DNA from: Devosia sp. 67-54
GTDB taxonomy: Bacteria > Pseudomonadota > Alphaproteobacteria > Rhizobiales > Devosiaceae
Assembly (NCBI RefSeq): GCF_001899075.1
Contig: NZ_MKVA01000003.1
Location: 124,001-188,000, forward strand
Direction of reading: 5' to 3'
DNA: 64,000 bases
In this document: positions 52,705-61,527 of the stretch, piece by piece
Layout: every line of letters starts with the position of its first letter
Position numbering within the stretch: the first letter of the stretch is position 1
Made by a program: the position numbers and the translations under genes
Notes under the pieces: model-generated
What the model was told of the DNA's origin: nothing
Databases searched by the model: none
The model's input: only the letters and a program-made list of their open reading frames with translations

Positions 52705-53748
52705 ATGCACTGGTCCGAGATTCCCGCCGAAATCCTCGCCGCTTTCCGCGACGGTACCGTCATTCCTGCCCACCCGCTGGCCCTCGGTGCCGAGCGCAGA
52801 CTGGACGTGCGCCGCCAGCGCGCCTTGGCCCGCTACTACATCGATGCCGGAGCCGGTGGCCTCGCGGTCGGCGTGCACACCACGCAGTTCGCCATCCGCG
52901 ACGCCGGCCTCTACCGGCCGGTGCTGGAAACGGCGGCAGAGACGGCGTCGGAGTGGACCGACCGGCCGCTGATGCTGATCGCCGGTGCTGTGGGCAGGAC
53001 CGCGCAGGCGGTCGAGGAAGCGAGGACTGCGCGGAGCCTGGGCTATCACGCCGTGCTGCTCAGCCTCGCCGCGCTCAAGGGGGCGAGCGAGGACGAGTTG
53101 ATCGAGCATTGCCGGACGGTGGCGCGGGAAATGCCGCTGATCGGCTTCTACCTGCAGCCTGCGGTGGGCGGCGCCCGGCTGCCCATGAGCTTCTGGCAGC
53201 GCTTTGGGGCCATCGACAACGTCATCGGCATCAAGGCCGCGCCGTTCAACCGCTATGCGACGCTGGACGTCGTGCACGGCGTTGCCGCATCGGGCGCCGG
53301 CGACCGGATCACGCTCTACACCGGCAACGACGACCACATCGTGCTCGACCTGATCCTGCCCTTCGCCACGCCGCAGGGGGAGATGCGCTTTGCCGGCGGC
53401 CTGCTCGGCCACTGGTCGGTGTGGACGCAGAAGGCCGTCGAACTGCTCGAGCGCTGCAAGGCTGCCCGGGGGCAAAGCGCGATCTCGGTCGATCTGCTGC
53501 GTCTCGACAGCGCCGTGACCGACAGCAACGCCGCCTTCTTCGACGTCGCCAACAACTTTCACGGCGTCATTGCCGGTTGCCACGAGGTGCTGCGCCGGCA
53601 GGGACTGCTCGAAGGGCGCTGGTGCCTCGATCCGCACGAGGATCTCAGCCCCGGTCAGGCCGAAGCGATCGATCGCGTGTATCGGCTCTATCCCGACCTC
53701 AACGACGACGCATTCGTTACTGCCAATTTGGAACGCTGGTTGGCCTGA
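52705..53748 (+). CDS. dihydrodipicolinate synthase/N-acetylneuraminate lyase family protein
   Basis: 347 residues, TIM-barrel class I aldolase family. K177 in IGIKAAPFNRY is the likely Schiff-base lysine and Y149 (GFYLQP) the partner tyrosine. It is longer than DapA (about 290) with a C-terminal helical extension. Such paralogues cleave or dehydrate keto-sugar acids. As third gene after an epimerase and acetyltransferase it probably performs an aldol or retro-aldol step on the imported compound. Confidence 0.88.
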   Translation: MHWSEIPAEILAAFRDGTVIPAHPLALGAERRLDVRRQRALARYYIDAGAGGLAVGVHTTQFAIRDAGLYRPVLETAAETASEWTDRPLMLIAGAVGRTAQAVEEARTARSLGYHAVLLSLAALKGASEDELIEHCRTVAREMPLIGFYLQPAVGGARLPMSFWQRFGAIDNVIGIKAAPFNRYATLDVVHGVAASGAGDRITLYTGNDDHIVLDLILPFATPQGEMRFAGGLLGHWSVWTQKAVELLERCKAARGQSAISVDLLRLDSAVTDSNAAFFDVANNFHGVIAGCHEVLRRQGLLEGRWCLDPHEDLSPGQAEAIDRVYRLYPDLNDDAFVTANLERWLA

Positions 53749-54046
53749 TTGCAGCTGCCTGGCGACGGCTTCCAGGCCCCTCGCCGGCGGCGCCACTCCT
53801 TGTTGGTCACTGCTTCTTGGAATCAACAGCAGGCAACCGACGTCGCTCTCTGCCGCCAAAGACCGAAAGCCCAACGGCATCTAGTTTGGCGATGCTATCC
53901 GGGCACCGATCGATACAGCGCCGTCAGCGAAATCGTCATCTGTTGACAGTTGGCAATTATTATGCCCCATTCACTGTCGAATGTCGGAGGCTGGCTGCCG
54001 GTCGGGTCTCCGCAAAGGGCTGAACCAATGACCAGGGAGGTGCTCC
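53749..54046. other. gap before the solitary binding-protein gene
   Basis: 298 bases without a supported gene. It contains the regulon site at 53939-53950 and an AT-rich stretch (CAATTATTATG, 53954-53964) suitable for a promoter. AGGGAGGT just before ATG 54047 is the ribosome site of the binding protein. Nothing else recognised. Confidence 0.55.
53939..53950 (+). promoter_or_regulatory. regulon site 1 (TCTGTTGACAGT)
   Basis: Eleven of twelve bases match ACTGTTGACAGT. It lies about 97 bases before the binding-protein start, just upstream of TATTAT (53958-53963), which may be the -10. Part of a set of four such sites in the 54-63 kb region. Confidence 0.65.
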
Positions 54047-55558
54047 ATGTCTTATGTGGGTAAACTGAGGGGCGTGGCCGCCGTGGCCATGCTGGCGTCG
54101 GTGTCGCTGCTCGCGGGGTCGGCAGTTGCCGTCGCGGCGCCGACAGAGCTGACGATCGCGCTGTCGGGCGATATTCCGACACTCGATCCGAGCAAGGATA
54201 CCTCGCCGATCGGTCTCAATTACCGCCTGAACGTCTTCGAGGCACTGACGCAACTCGACCGCGATGGCAAGGTGCAGCCGCAACTGGCCGAAAGCTGGAC
54301 CCACAGCGACGACTGGACCGAATGGACCTTCAAGCTCCGGCCTGGCGTCAAGTTTCACGACGGCTCGGCGATGACGGCCGCCGACGTGGTGTTCACCATA
54401 GATCATGTGCTGGCGGACAAAACCTCGCCCGTGCGTACCTTCATGCGTCTCGTCAAGTCGGCCGAGGCGGTCGATGACCACACGGTCAAGTTCACCCTGA
54501 CGCAGGGCTATGCCACCTTCGATCGCCAGGCAAAATATCTCTACATCATGTCCAAGGCCTACTACGACAAGGCTGGCGATACCGGCTACGCGTCCAAGCC
54601 GATCGGCACCGGCCCCTACCGCCTGACCGAATGGGTCAAGGACGACCACATGACCCTCGAAGCCTTCCCCGACTACTGGGGCGGCGAGCCTGCCATCAAG
54701 AAGGGCATCTTCCACCCGATCCCGTCCGATTCCGCACGCGCCAACGCCCTGCTCTCGGGCGAGGTGGATCTCGTTCCCAGCCTGCCGCCAAGCCTGATGG
54801 ACATGCTGAAGGGGAATGCCGGCCTGAAGGTCGCGACCGCGCCGGGCTACCGTGTGGCCTTCATGGAAATGGATCCGACCCGGGCTCCCTTCGACAAGCC
54901 GCAGATCCGGCAGGCCGTGGATGTCGGTATCGATCGCGTCGCCATCTCCGACCGTCTGCTGCGCGGCACCGCCAAGGCTTCGGGTATCATCGTTCCACCC
55001 TCCAACGTCGGCTACGATGCCTCGCTGACGCCGACTCCGTACGATCCGGCGCTCGCCAAGAAGCTCGTGCAGGAATCGGGCTACGACGGCACCGTCTTCA
55101 AGCTGGACTATCCGAACAACAATTTCCCCATGGCAAATGAGGTGGCCCAGGCCATCGCCAGCTACATGACTGACGCCGGCCTCAAGGTTGAGCTCAATCC
55201 CATGGAGTTCACCGCGTTTTTCCCGGCATGGGTTCAGAACAAGGTGAGCCCAGTGTACTACTTCGCCTACGGCTCGTCGCAGTTCACCGCGGAATCGGTG
55301 CTCTCGACCCTCTATGAAACCGGCGGCTCGCCCGCAGGCCATCACACCGATCCGCAGATCGACACCATCATGAAGGCGGAGCGCGCCGAGCAGGATCCCG
55401 CCAAGAAGCAGGCGCTGATCACTCAGGCTCTGCGCCTTGGCAACCAGGATCGGCAGATCCTGCCGCTCTACGAGATGCTGCAGGTCTACGGCGCCAAAGC
55501 CGACATCGACTACGTCCCGTACCCGGACGAAATTGTGCGCCTCGCCACTTTCAAATAG
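54047..55558 (+). CDS. solitary ABC transporter substrate-binding protein (peptide/SBP_bac_5 type)
   Basis: 503 residues. Signal peptide (LRGVAAVAMLASVSLLAGSA, cleavage near AVA-AP), then a type II SBP_bac_5 fold: LTIALSGDIPTLDPSKDTSP, WTFKLRPGVKFHDGSAMTAADV, IGTGPYRLTEWVKDD, GEVDLVPSLPPSL. Such proteins bind di/oligopeptides, nickel or small aromatic/opine-like ligands. No permease or ATPase genes follow; two terminators do. It must use a transporter encoded elsewhere, or the rest of its operon was lost. Confidence 0.92.
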   Translation: MSYVGKLRGVAAVAMLASVSLLAGSAVAVAAPTELTIALSGDIPTLDPSKDTSPIGLNYRLNVFEALTQLDRDGKVQPQLAESWTHSDDWTEWTFKLRPGVKFHDGSAMTAADVVFTIDHVLADKTSPVRTFMRLVKSAEAVDDHTVKFTLTQGYATFDRQAKYLYIMSKAYYDKAGDTGYASKPIGTGPYRLTEWVKDDHMTLEAFPDYWGGEPAIKKGIFHPIPSDSARANALLSGEVDLVPSLPPSLMDMLKGNAGLKVATAPGYRVAFMEMDPTRAPFDKPQIRQAVDVGIDRVAISDRLLRGTAKASGIIVPPSNVGYDASLTPTPYDPALAKKLVQESGYDGTVFKLDYPNNNFPMANEVAQAIASYMTDAGLKVELNPMEFTAFFPAWVQNKVSPVYYFAYGSSQFTAESVLSTLYETGGSPAGHHTDPQIDTIMKAERAEQDPAKKQALITQALRLGNQDRQILPLYEMLQVYGAKADIDYVPYPDEIVRLATFK

Positions 55559-55565
55559 AACCTTC

Positions 55566-55590
55566 GCGGGCCGGGAAACCGGCCCGCTTT
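55566..55590 (+). terminator. intrinsic terminator after the binding-protein gene
   Basis: Perfect 9-bp stem GCGGGCCGG-GAAA-CCGGCCCGC with a GNRA tetraloop, followed by TTTAGCCTTT, eight bases after the stop codon. Confidence 0.85.
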
Positions 55591-55629
55591 AGCCTTTAGC
55601 CTCCCCGGCTCACATCCAATCCGCAAGCG

Positions 55630-55664
55630 GCCCCGCTCACGAGTCCACGAGTGGGGCTTTTTTT
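55630..55664 (+). terminator. second intrinsic terminator
   Basis: Stem GCCCCGCTC (55630-55638) with GAGTGGGGC (55649-55657), one G-T pair, followed by a run of seven T. It backs up the first terminator and shields the convergent oxidase gene. Confidence 0.8.
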
Positions 55665-55674
55665 GTTGACAGCT
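55663..55674 (+). promoter_or_regulatory. regulon site 2 (TTTGTTGACAGC)
   Basis: Nine of twelve bases match ACTGTTGACAGT, including TGTTGACAG. It directly follows the second terminator and has no gene start downstream on the plus strand, where the convergent oxidase ends. It may be a remnant of a lost promoter. Confidence 0.4.
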
Positions 55675-55720
55675 ATGCCAAAGCAAAGGCCCGGCCATGA
55701 CTGGCTCGTAGTCCGCCGCC

Positions 55721-57298
55721 TCAACTGGCGATGCTGAAGAGATTACCGGGGCTCATAATGTCCATTGGATCGAACTGCGTCTTCAGCCGCTCAAGCACAG
55801 CACGCATGGAAGGAGAACGAGTCTCCATATAGGGGTACTTCCGTCCGATCTGCATGTGCACGCCGCCCAATCCGCGCCACTCCGCCAGAATTTCGCCCGC
55901 CAACACCTTGAGACGCTCCCGGGCGGCCGGATTGTCTCCGCGCGGCCGCAGCGCTGCTCTTTGGGCATCGTTCATGAAGTGCAGGTGGATCGGCAGCGGC
56001 GCATCCGCCCAGCGTATCAGCGTTTCCACGCCGATGCCCGACGGCCCATGGGTCGACAGCAGATAGCCATGCGAGATGCCGAATTGCTTGAGCGAGTCTG
56101 CGTTACGCTGAAAGACTGCCTCGGTTCGGGCGAAGCACACCTTGCCGAGCGAATTCGGCACCACCGTGTGGAGCCACGCCATGCGCTTACCTGAGGGAGT
56201 TAGCAGACCTGACATGGTAGGGAACGGCATCGATCGCATGACGCGTGGAATCGAGGCAGGGATTTCGCGTCCGCCTGCGTTGCGGGCGATGCTGGATATG
56301 CGCCTCCGCCTGCGCTCGGCGTCGTGGCGGTCGGCGCCCTCAACGATGCAGTTCATTAGGTACCCGATATTGCGCGCGAAGCGCCGCCCGTGAAAGGCGA
56401 TCAGCGCTGCATCGCGCAGGCCGGCCGTGAGGCTGGAAGCGTCGCGAACCATTTGGACCAGCGTCTTCAGGTCGGAGGCGAGTCCTTCGCTCTGCATGCG
56501 CGATTGAGCCGAGAACGGATCCATGCCGAGGCATTCCGAAGCGAGCATCTCGGCACCGATCTGTGCCATGGCGCCCATCTGGGCTTCGGGATCATCAAAT
56601 GAAAAAGACGCAAAGGCCACTCCTGCAGCCGCAGGAATGAGCTGGAGCGTGATTGCGGTCTTGATGCCGAAGGCGCCGCAATCGCCGAGAAACAGGCCGG
56701 TCACGTCGGGGCCGTAATTGCGGAAGAATGGACCTGTGTTTTCGCCCGACGCCGACCCCGTCTGCAGCACCTCGCCAACGCCGGTGACGACGCGCAAGCC
56801 GAGGACGGATTCCGCGGAGCTGCCGCGGGAGGCCGAGCCGAAGAATTTGGCGCCCTGCGACACCGACGCACCGATCGTGGCGTGCAGGCCGGAAAACGTG
56901 CCCCAGAACGGTGTTGTTAGTTCCAGCGGGCGCAACGCATCCCGCAGCGCGGCCCAGGTCACCCCAGGCTCGACGGTCACATAGCGGTCGAAGGCATTGA
57001 TCTCGATGAGCCGATCGAGACCGGAAAGGTCCACGATGGCACAACCGGCGCGTGCCGGCAGATAACCAGCGCTATAGGAAAGTCCGCCGCCGCGGCTATA
57101 AAGGCCGGCGCCGGTCTCACGTGCCTGCCGGACCAAGGCAAGGACATCAGCTTCGTTGCGCGGCCGGAAAACGGCGATCGGCCGATGTTCGGCCTCGTAG
57201 TAGACGTCGCTGCTGTAGAGCTCCAGATCGTCGGTGACCTTGGGAACGTCCGGCAGTGCTGCCGCAAAGGCGGCTGCTACATCAGCACTGTTGGTCAT
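55721..57298 (-). CDS. FAD-linked oxidase (vanillyl-alcohol-oxidase/4-cresol-dehydrogenase type)
   Basis: 525 residues. The FAD_binding_4 domain covers roughly 30-230 (GLYSRGGGLSYSAGYLPARAG, VEPGVTWAALRDALRP, TIGASVSQGAKFFGSASRGS). The C-terminal substrate domain ends in QFDPMDIMSPGNLFSIAS. This resembles VAO/PCMH-family enzymes that oxidise 4-alkylphenols or other alcohols and amines. Last gene of the three-gene minus operon. Confidence 0.87.
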   Translation of the reverse strand: MTNSADVAAAFAAALPDVPKVTDDLELYSSDVYYEAEHRPIAVFRPRNEADVLALVRQARETGAGLYSRGGGLSYSAGYLPARAGCAIVDLSGLDRLIEINAFDRYVTVEPGVTWAALRDALRPLELTTPFWGTFSGLHATIGASVSQGAKFFGSASRGSSAESVLGLRVVTGVGEVLQTGSASGENTGPFFRNYGPDVTGLFLGDCGAFGIKTAITLQLIPAAAGVAFASFSFDDPEAQMGAMAQIGAEMLASECLGMDPFSAQSRMQSEGLASDLKTLVQMVRDASSLTAGLRDAALIAFHGRRFARNIGYLMNCIVEGADRHDAERRRRRISSIARNAGGREIPASIPRVMRSMPFPTMSGLLTPSGKRMAWLHTVVPNSLGKVCFARTEAVFQRNADSLKQFGISHGYLLSTHGPSGIGVETLIRWADAPLPIHLHFMNDAQRAALRPRGDNPAARERLKVLAGEILAEWRGLGGVHMQIGRKYPYMETRSPSMRAVLERLKTQFDPMDIMSPGNLFSIAS

Positions 57299-57375
57299 GA
57301 TGCGCTCCTGCCTCCCCGTCCGGGCTTGCGTGTTCCGTAGCCACGGCGACCACGCTGCTTCCCGTGCTGCAAATC

Positions 57376-58767
57376 CTATCTGAGGCTACGGCGCTGATAG
57401 CGGCCGTGCCCTTGCGTTGCAGCAACGATGGAGCCATCGCGATACACCTCGACACCGCGGACGAACGTGGTCATGACTCGTCCACGTAGCGGCACGTCCT
57501 CATAGATGCTGTAGCCGGCATCGCTGAAAAGATCGGCAGGCTTAAGGACGTAGTCGGCATCGAGGTCGACAAGCACGACGTCCGCGTCGAACCCCGGCTC
57601 TATCGCGCCTTTGCGACCCCACAGGCCCATGGCGCGCGCCGGCTTCTCGCACAGCATCGAGACGATCCGTTCGATCGTAACACCGCGCTTGCTGTGGCCT
57701 TCAGACAGCATGATCGGCAGCAGGGTTTCGAGACCCGGGCAGCCAGGCGATGCTTTCCAGATGCCACCTTCCTTGGACGCTGCGGTGCGATGCACGTGAT
57801 CGGAGGCGACGGTGTCGATATCTCCCGAGGCAATACCCCGCCATAGCGCTTCCCGGTCGGTTGGCTCCCGCAGCGGTGGATTGATCTTGCCGACTACGCC
57901 TCGCTTCCAGGTGACGTCATGCGTCAAATAGTGCGGACAGGTCTCGATGGTGATGTCGACACCGCGCCGTCGCGCATCGATGGCGGCGTCCAGCGCTTCG
58001 CCCGAGGATGTGTGCACCACATAGATCGGCGATCCAGCCGCGCGGCAAAGCCGCGCGGCGCGCTGGATCGCGTCCGCCTCCACGAAAGGCGGACGGGTGG
58101 CATTCCAGGAGGCGAGGCCGCCGGTTCCTTCCGGGTCGGCGGCCATCACCTTGTCACGCAACGAATGAACGACTTCGATATTCTCGGGGTGTGGGCATAC
58201 CATGCCACCATGAGCGGCGCAGGCTTCTGCGAGCCGATAGAGAAAGGCATCGTCGATATCGGGCAGACCGAGCCGCTTGCCTTCGCCGCCGCGATTGTTC
58301 ATGAATATCTTGAAGCTGGGCACCCCGAGCTCGTCGACATATTGCGGCACTCGGGCAAGTTGCGCTTCCGTCGAGATGATAAGGTGATAGCCGAAATCGA
58401 CGTGACTGCCCTGCTCAGTGATCGCGCAGACTTCCTCGAAAATCTCGGAATGCTCCTGTGGCGACAGGATATAGGGCACGATCGTAGTCACGCCACCGCT
58501 CGCCGCCGCGGCGGTTTCGCTTGCCGCGTCCGAAGCGGCACGCGGAAACGAGATGTCGTTGCCATGACCCAGATGCACATGCACGTCGAGCGCGCCGGGC
58601 ATCACAAGTTTGCCGGTTGCGTCGACTAGCCGACGCGCCTCGGCCGGGGTACCCGGCACCATGATGGCAGCGATCTTGCCGTCCTGGATGGCGATGTCGA
58701 GCGCTACCGGCGGCATGCCCGCACGGGCTACGTTACCGCCGCGAATGACGAGATCGAACATCTTCAA
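57376..58767 (-). CDS. cyclic amidohydrolase (dihydropyrimidinase/allantoinase-like)
   Basis: 463 residues. Metal ligands H63 and H65 in GALDVHVHLGHG, the carboxylated-lysine candidate K153 (PSFKIFMNNRGG), His in YVVHTSSGEA and ETCPHYLTHD, and the catalytic Asp in TVASDHVHRT. It hydrolyses a cyclic amide or imide (hydantoin, dihydropyrimidine, allantoin or similar). The NNR after the lysine is unlike the usual dihydropyrimidinase loop, so the substrate may be unusual. Confidence 0.92.
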   Translation of the reverse strand: MKMFDLVIRGGNVARAGMPPVALDIAIQDGKIAAIMVPGTPAEARRLVDATGKLVMPGALDVHVHLGHGNDISFPRAASDAASETAAAASGGVTTIVPYILSPQEHSEIFEEVCAITEQGSHVDFGYHLIISTEAQLARVPQYVDELGVPSFKIFMNNRGGEGKRLGLPDIDDAFLYRLAEACAAHGGMVCPHPENIEVVHSLRDKVMAADPEGTGGLASWNATRPPFVEADAIQRAARLCRAAGSPIYVVHTSSGEALDAAIDARRRGVDITIETCPHYLTHDVTWKRGVVGKINPPLREPTDREALWRGIASGDIDTVASDHVHRTAASKEGGIWKASPGCPGLETLLPIMLSEGHSKRGVTIERIVSMLCEKPARAMGLWGRKGAIEPGFDADVVLVDLDADYVLKPADLFSDAGYSIYEDVPLRGRVMTTFVRGVEVYRDGSIVAATQGHGRYQRRSLR

Positions 58768-58788
58768 ACTTCCTGAAACGACGCATGC

Positions 58789-59652
58789 TCATCTGTAGGA
58801 TTTCTCTTGCGTGTCGAATTCGCCCTTCCGCACGGCATTCTGCCGCATCTCAAAACTCGCCAGCGCGTCCTTTATGGCTTCGAGAGAGCCTGTGCGGCGC
58901 AGCTCGCCGAGCACGTTGTAGACCGACAACAGCGCGGCCTGCAGCGCGGCATTTGCAAAGAGCGCCGCGCCAAACTGCATGTCCTTGAGGCCGGCGTGGT
59001 CGACCGGCGGCGTCTTGCCGCCGAAAACATAATTGAACACCTGCGGCACCGGCAATTCGCGGGCAATGCGCGCGATGTCATCTACGTTCAGAGGAGCCTC
59101 GACGAAGGTTACATCCGCTCCCGCCTCGATGTAGCGATGGGCGCGCTCGAGCGCGTCTTCGAGACCATTGACCGCGATCGCGTCGGTACGCGCGACGATC
59201 TGGAAATCGTCATCGCGCCGGGCGTCGGCGGCCGCCTTGATCTTCTGCACCATCTCTTCGGTCGGGATGACGCCTTTGCCATTGAAGTGGCCGCACTTCT
59301 TGGGAAAGACTTGGTCCTCGATCTGAATGCCCGCCGCGCCGGCGCATTCGTAGGCCCTGACGGTACGATAGGTATTCACCGGGTTGCCGAAGCCGGTGTC
59401 GCCGTCCGCGAGCAGAGGGATGTCGACAGATTCCGCAATCGCGGCGATATGCTGCACCATCTCGCTCATCGTCACCAGACCGATATCCGGCGCGCCCAGA
59501 TACATGTTGGTGACGCCCGCGCCGGTGACATAGGCGCACTCGTAACCCAGTTCCTGAATCACGTTGGCGAACAGCGCGTTGGGCGTCCCGGGCATCAACA
59601 CGGCATGGCGGCGGGCCAAGAGGCTCTTGAGCTGTGCAGCGGGTCTACTCAA
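58789..59652 (-). CDS. isocitrate lyase/PEP mutase superfamily protein
   Basis: 287 residues. Mg site D83/D85 (LLADGDTGFGN) and E112 (GIQIEDQVFP), with the lyase loop K118-K-C120-G-H (PKKCGHFNGKGV). The catalytic cysteine marks it as a lyase (methylisocitrate, 2,3-dimethylmalate or similar) rather than a mutase. The start is TTG at 59652: AAGGAG stands seven bases upstream. The nearest ATG (59656) is out of frame and stops after three codons. First gene of the minus operon. Confidence 0.9.
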   Translation of the reverse strand: MSRPAAQLKSLLARRHAVLMPGTPNALFANVIQELGYECAYVTGAGVTNMYLGAPDIGLVTMSEMVQHIAAIAESVDIPLLADGDTGFGNPVNTYRTVRAYECAGAAGIQIEDQVFPKKCGHFNGKGVIPTEEMVQKIKAAADARRDDDFQIVARTDAIAVNGLEDALERAHRYIEAGADVTFVEAPLNVDDIARIARELPVPQVFNYVFGGKTPPVDHAGLKDMQFGAALFANAALQAALLSVYNVLGELRRTGSLEAIKDALASFEMRQNAVRKGEFDTQEKSYR

Positions 59653-59725
59653 GCATGGTCTCCTTGGTCGGTATGGTCGGCCGTTGGGATTGTGGGATCC
59701 GGCCGCCTTAGGGGGTGCTGGACAT

Positions 59726-59758
59726 ATTCTCGGTTGTATGTTGTAAACTGTCAACAGT
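59726..59758 (-). promoter_or_regulatory. regulon site 3 with minus-strand promoter
   Basis: On the minus strand ACTGTTGACAGT (59758-59747) contains TTGACA, and 17 bases later GAGAAT (59731-59726) can serve as -10, giving a leader of about 65 bases to the lyase start. The site lies 20 bases before the divergent hydrolase-fold gene (ATG 59779), so one bound regulator could control both directions. Confidence 0.75.
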
Positions 59759-59778
59759 GCTGCTGATAGCTCTGCCGC

Positions 59779-61482
59779 ATGCCGACCTTCTCTCCAGAGG
59801 AAATCTTCTTGGATCCAGCTCTTCACGGGAACGGCGCGCCGCCGATAGCCGACGCGGCGGCGACGAGTGTGCACAAGGGGTTCGTCGAAGTCGATGGTTT
59901 GCGTCTGCACTATGTGAGGCGTGGACGCGGCCCAGCAATCGTCATGCTGCACGCCAGCCCATGCTCGGCCAAGGTCATGGCGCCGCTGCAATCCCTGTGG
60001 GGTGACGAATTCACCACCATTGCCTTCGACCTGCCGGGCTTTGGCCTGTCGCAACCGCCTGAAACAGGCGAGATCACCATCCCGCGCCTGGCCGACATCA
60101 TCGCTGCCGGCATGCGCGCGCTAGGCCTTGCCAACGCCGCTCTTTACGGTCGGCATACTGGCGCCAGCGTCTGCCTCGAAATCGCGCTGCGTTGTCCCGA
60201 CCTGGCCGCCATGCTGCTGACCGACGGCTTGCCTGTCTTTGCCGCGCCCTACACCGAAGAGCGCCTGCGCGAATATCTGCCGCCCATCGAGACGCGCTGG
60301 GATGGGGGGCATCTCACCTGGGCATTTTTCCGCTATCGCGAACAGCACATGTTCTGGCCGTGGAACAGCGCCGATCTCACGCACCGGGCCGACACCGACC
60401 TGCCTGATATCGACTTCCTGCATCGTGGCACTGTCGAGCTGCTCGAGGCTGCGTCCACCTATGCAAGGGTCTATCGCTCGGCGTTTCTGCACGAGACGCT
60501 GCCTCGCATTGGGGAGTTGTGCATCCCGGCTTATTTCGGCAACCGGCCGGGCGACAGCCAGTACAAGACCATTCCTCGCTATCCGCCCGGAGCGGCAGTG
60601 CACGTCATGCCGCGCGATCACGACTTGGCGGCACTGGAGGAATTGGCGCTGTTGCGGCGGCATCCGGCCTCGAGCACCGCGCCGCCCCATATCAGCCGCT
60701 TCGCGCAGCGGCCGCTGCCCGACCGACTGCGCGACTACATTACCACCCGCCATGGCGATGTGGGAGCAATCGGCTGTGGTCTCGCGAAGCCGGGCGTCCC
60801 CCTGCTTTATCTTCACGATATTCCCGGTGGCATAAGCCTGCACGAGGCCGAGATCACCACGCTGTCGCAAGCTCGCCCGGTTGTGGCAATCGAACTGGCC
60901 GGCAACGGTGAGTCGGATGCGCGACAGGCACCAGATATCCAAGTCTGGCTCGATCAGATCGCCGATGTTCTGGCGCTGCTCGGCTGGAGTGTCATCGAAG
61001 TCTACGCCCACGGAACGTCGGCGGCGTTGGCGCTGGCTTTGGCAGCACGACATCCTGCTTGCGTCTCCGGCATTGTCTTGCGCTCGCCACCTATTCTCGA
61101 TGCCGGAGCCCGACAGCGCTTGGTGACCCGCTACGCCCCCGATATCTCGCCGTCCGAGGATGGCAGTTATCTGCTCAGGCTCTGGCACCATCTGCGTGAC
61201 CAGGAATTGTGGTGGCCATGGTTTGAGCGCACCCACGAAGCGCGCAAGGCGACCGAGCCACGCATCGATCCCGATCTGCTGCACCGAAAGGCGGTGACGC
61301 TGCTCAAGCAACCTCGCCTGTACGCTGCGCTCTGGCAGGAAGTTCTGTCGCACGACTTGCCGGCAGCTCTGGGCCGCGCCAGCGTTCCCGTGCAAATCGT
61401 GGTCGAGCCTACAGACACTTTTGCCGGCATTGCCGCGCACCACATGGCGTGCCGCACGCAAGGAGCCGGTACGAGCGGTTGA
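59779..61482 (+). CDS. tandem alpha/beta-hydrolase-fold protein with altered nucleophile elbows
   Basis: 567 residues, two consecutive alpha/beta-hydrolase domains (about 30-300 and 320-560). Domain 1 has the oxyanion strand IVMLHASPCSAKVM, FDLPGFGLSQPP and LYGRHTGASVCLE, in which His126 occupies the nucleophile position of G-x-S-x-G. Domain 2 has LLYLHDIPGG, IELAGNGESD and VYAHGTSAALA, with Gly412 at the nucleophile position. It may therefore be a lyase, binding protein or cofactor-independent enzyme rather than a serine esterase. No strong Shine-Dalgarno precedes the ATG. Confidence 0.85.
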   Translation: MPTFSPEEIFLDPALHGNGAPPIADAAATSVHKGFVEVDGLRLHYVRRGRGPAIVMLHASPCSAKVMAPLQSLWGDEFTTIAFDLPGFGLSQPPETGEITIPRLADIIAAGMRALGLANAALYGRHTGASVCLEIALRCPDLAAMLLTDGLPVFAAPYTEERLREYLPPIETRWDGGHLTWAFFRYREQHMFWPWNSADLTHRADTDLPDIDFLHRGTVELLEAASTYARVYRSAFLHETLPRIGELCIPAYFGNRPGDSQYKTIPRYPPGAAVHVMPRDHDLAALEELALLRRHPASSTAPPHISRFAQRPLPDRLRDYITTRHGDVGAIGCGLAKPGVPLLYLHDIPGGISLHEAEITTLSQARPVVAIELAGNGESDARQAPDIQVWLDQIADVLALLGWSVIEVYAHGTSAALALALAARHPACVSGIVLRSPPILDAGARQRLVTRYAPDISPSEDGSYLLRLWHHLRDQELWWPWFERTHEARKATEPRIDPDLLHRKAVTLLKQPRLYAALWQEVLSHDLPAALGRASVPVQIVVEPTDTFAGIAAHHMACRTQGAGTSG

Positions 61483-61527
61483 GCTCCGGCCGACGCCAGA
61501 CTCGAAGATCAAGACTGGAGATTCTCG

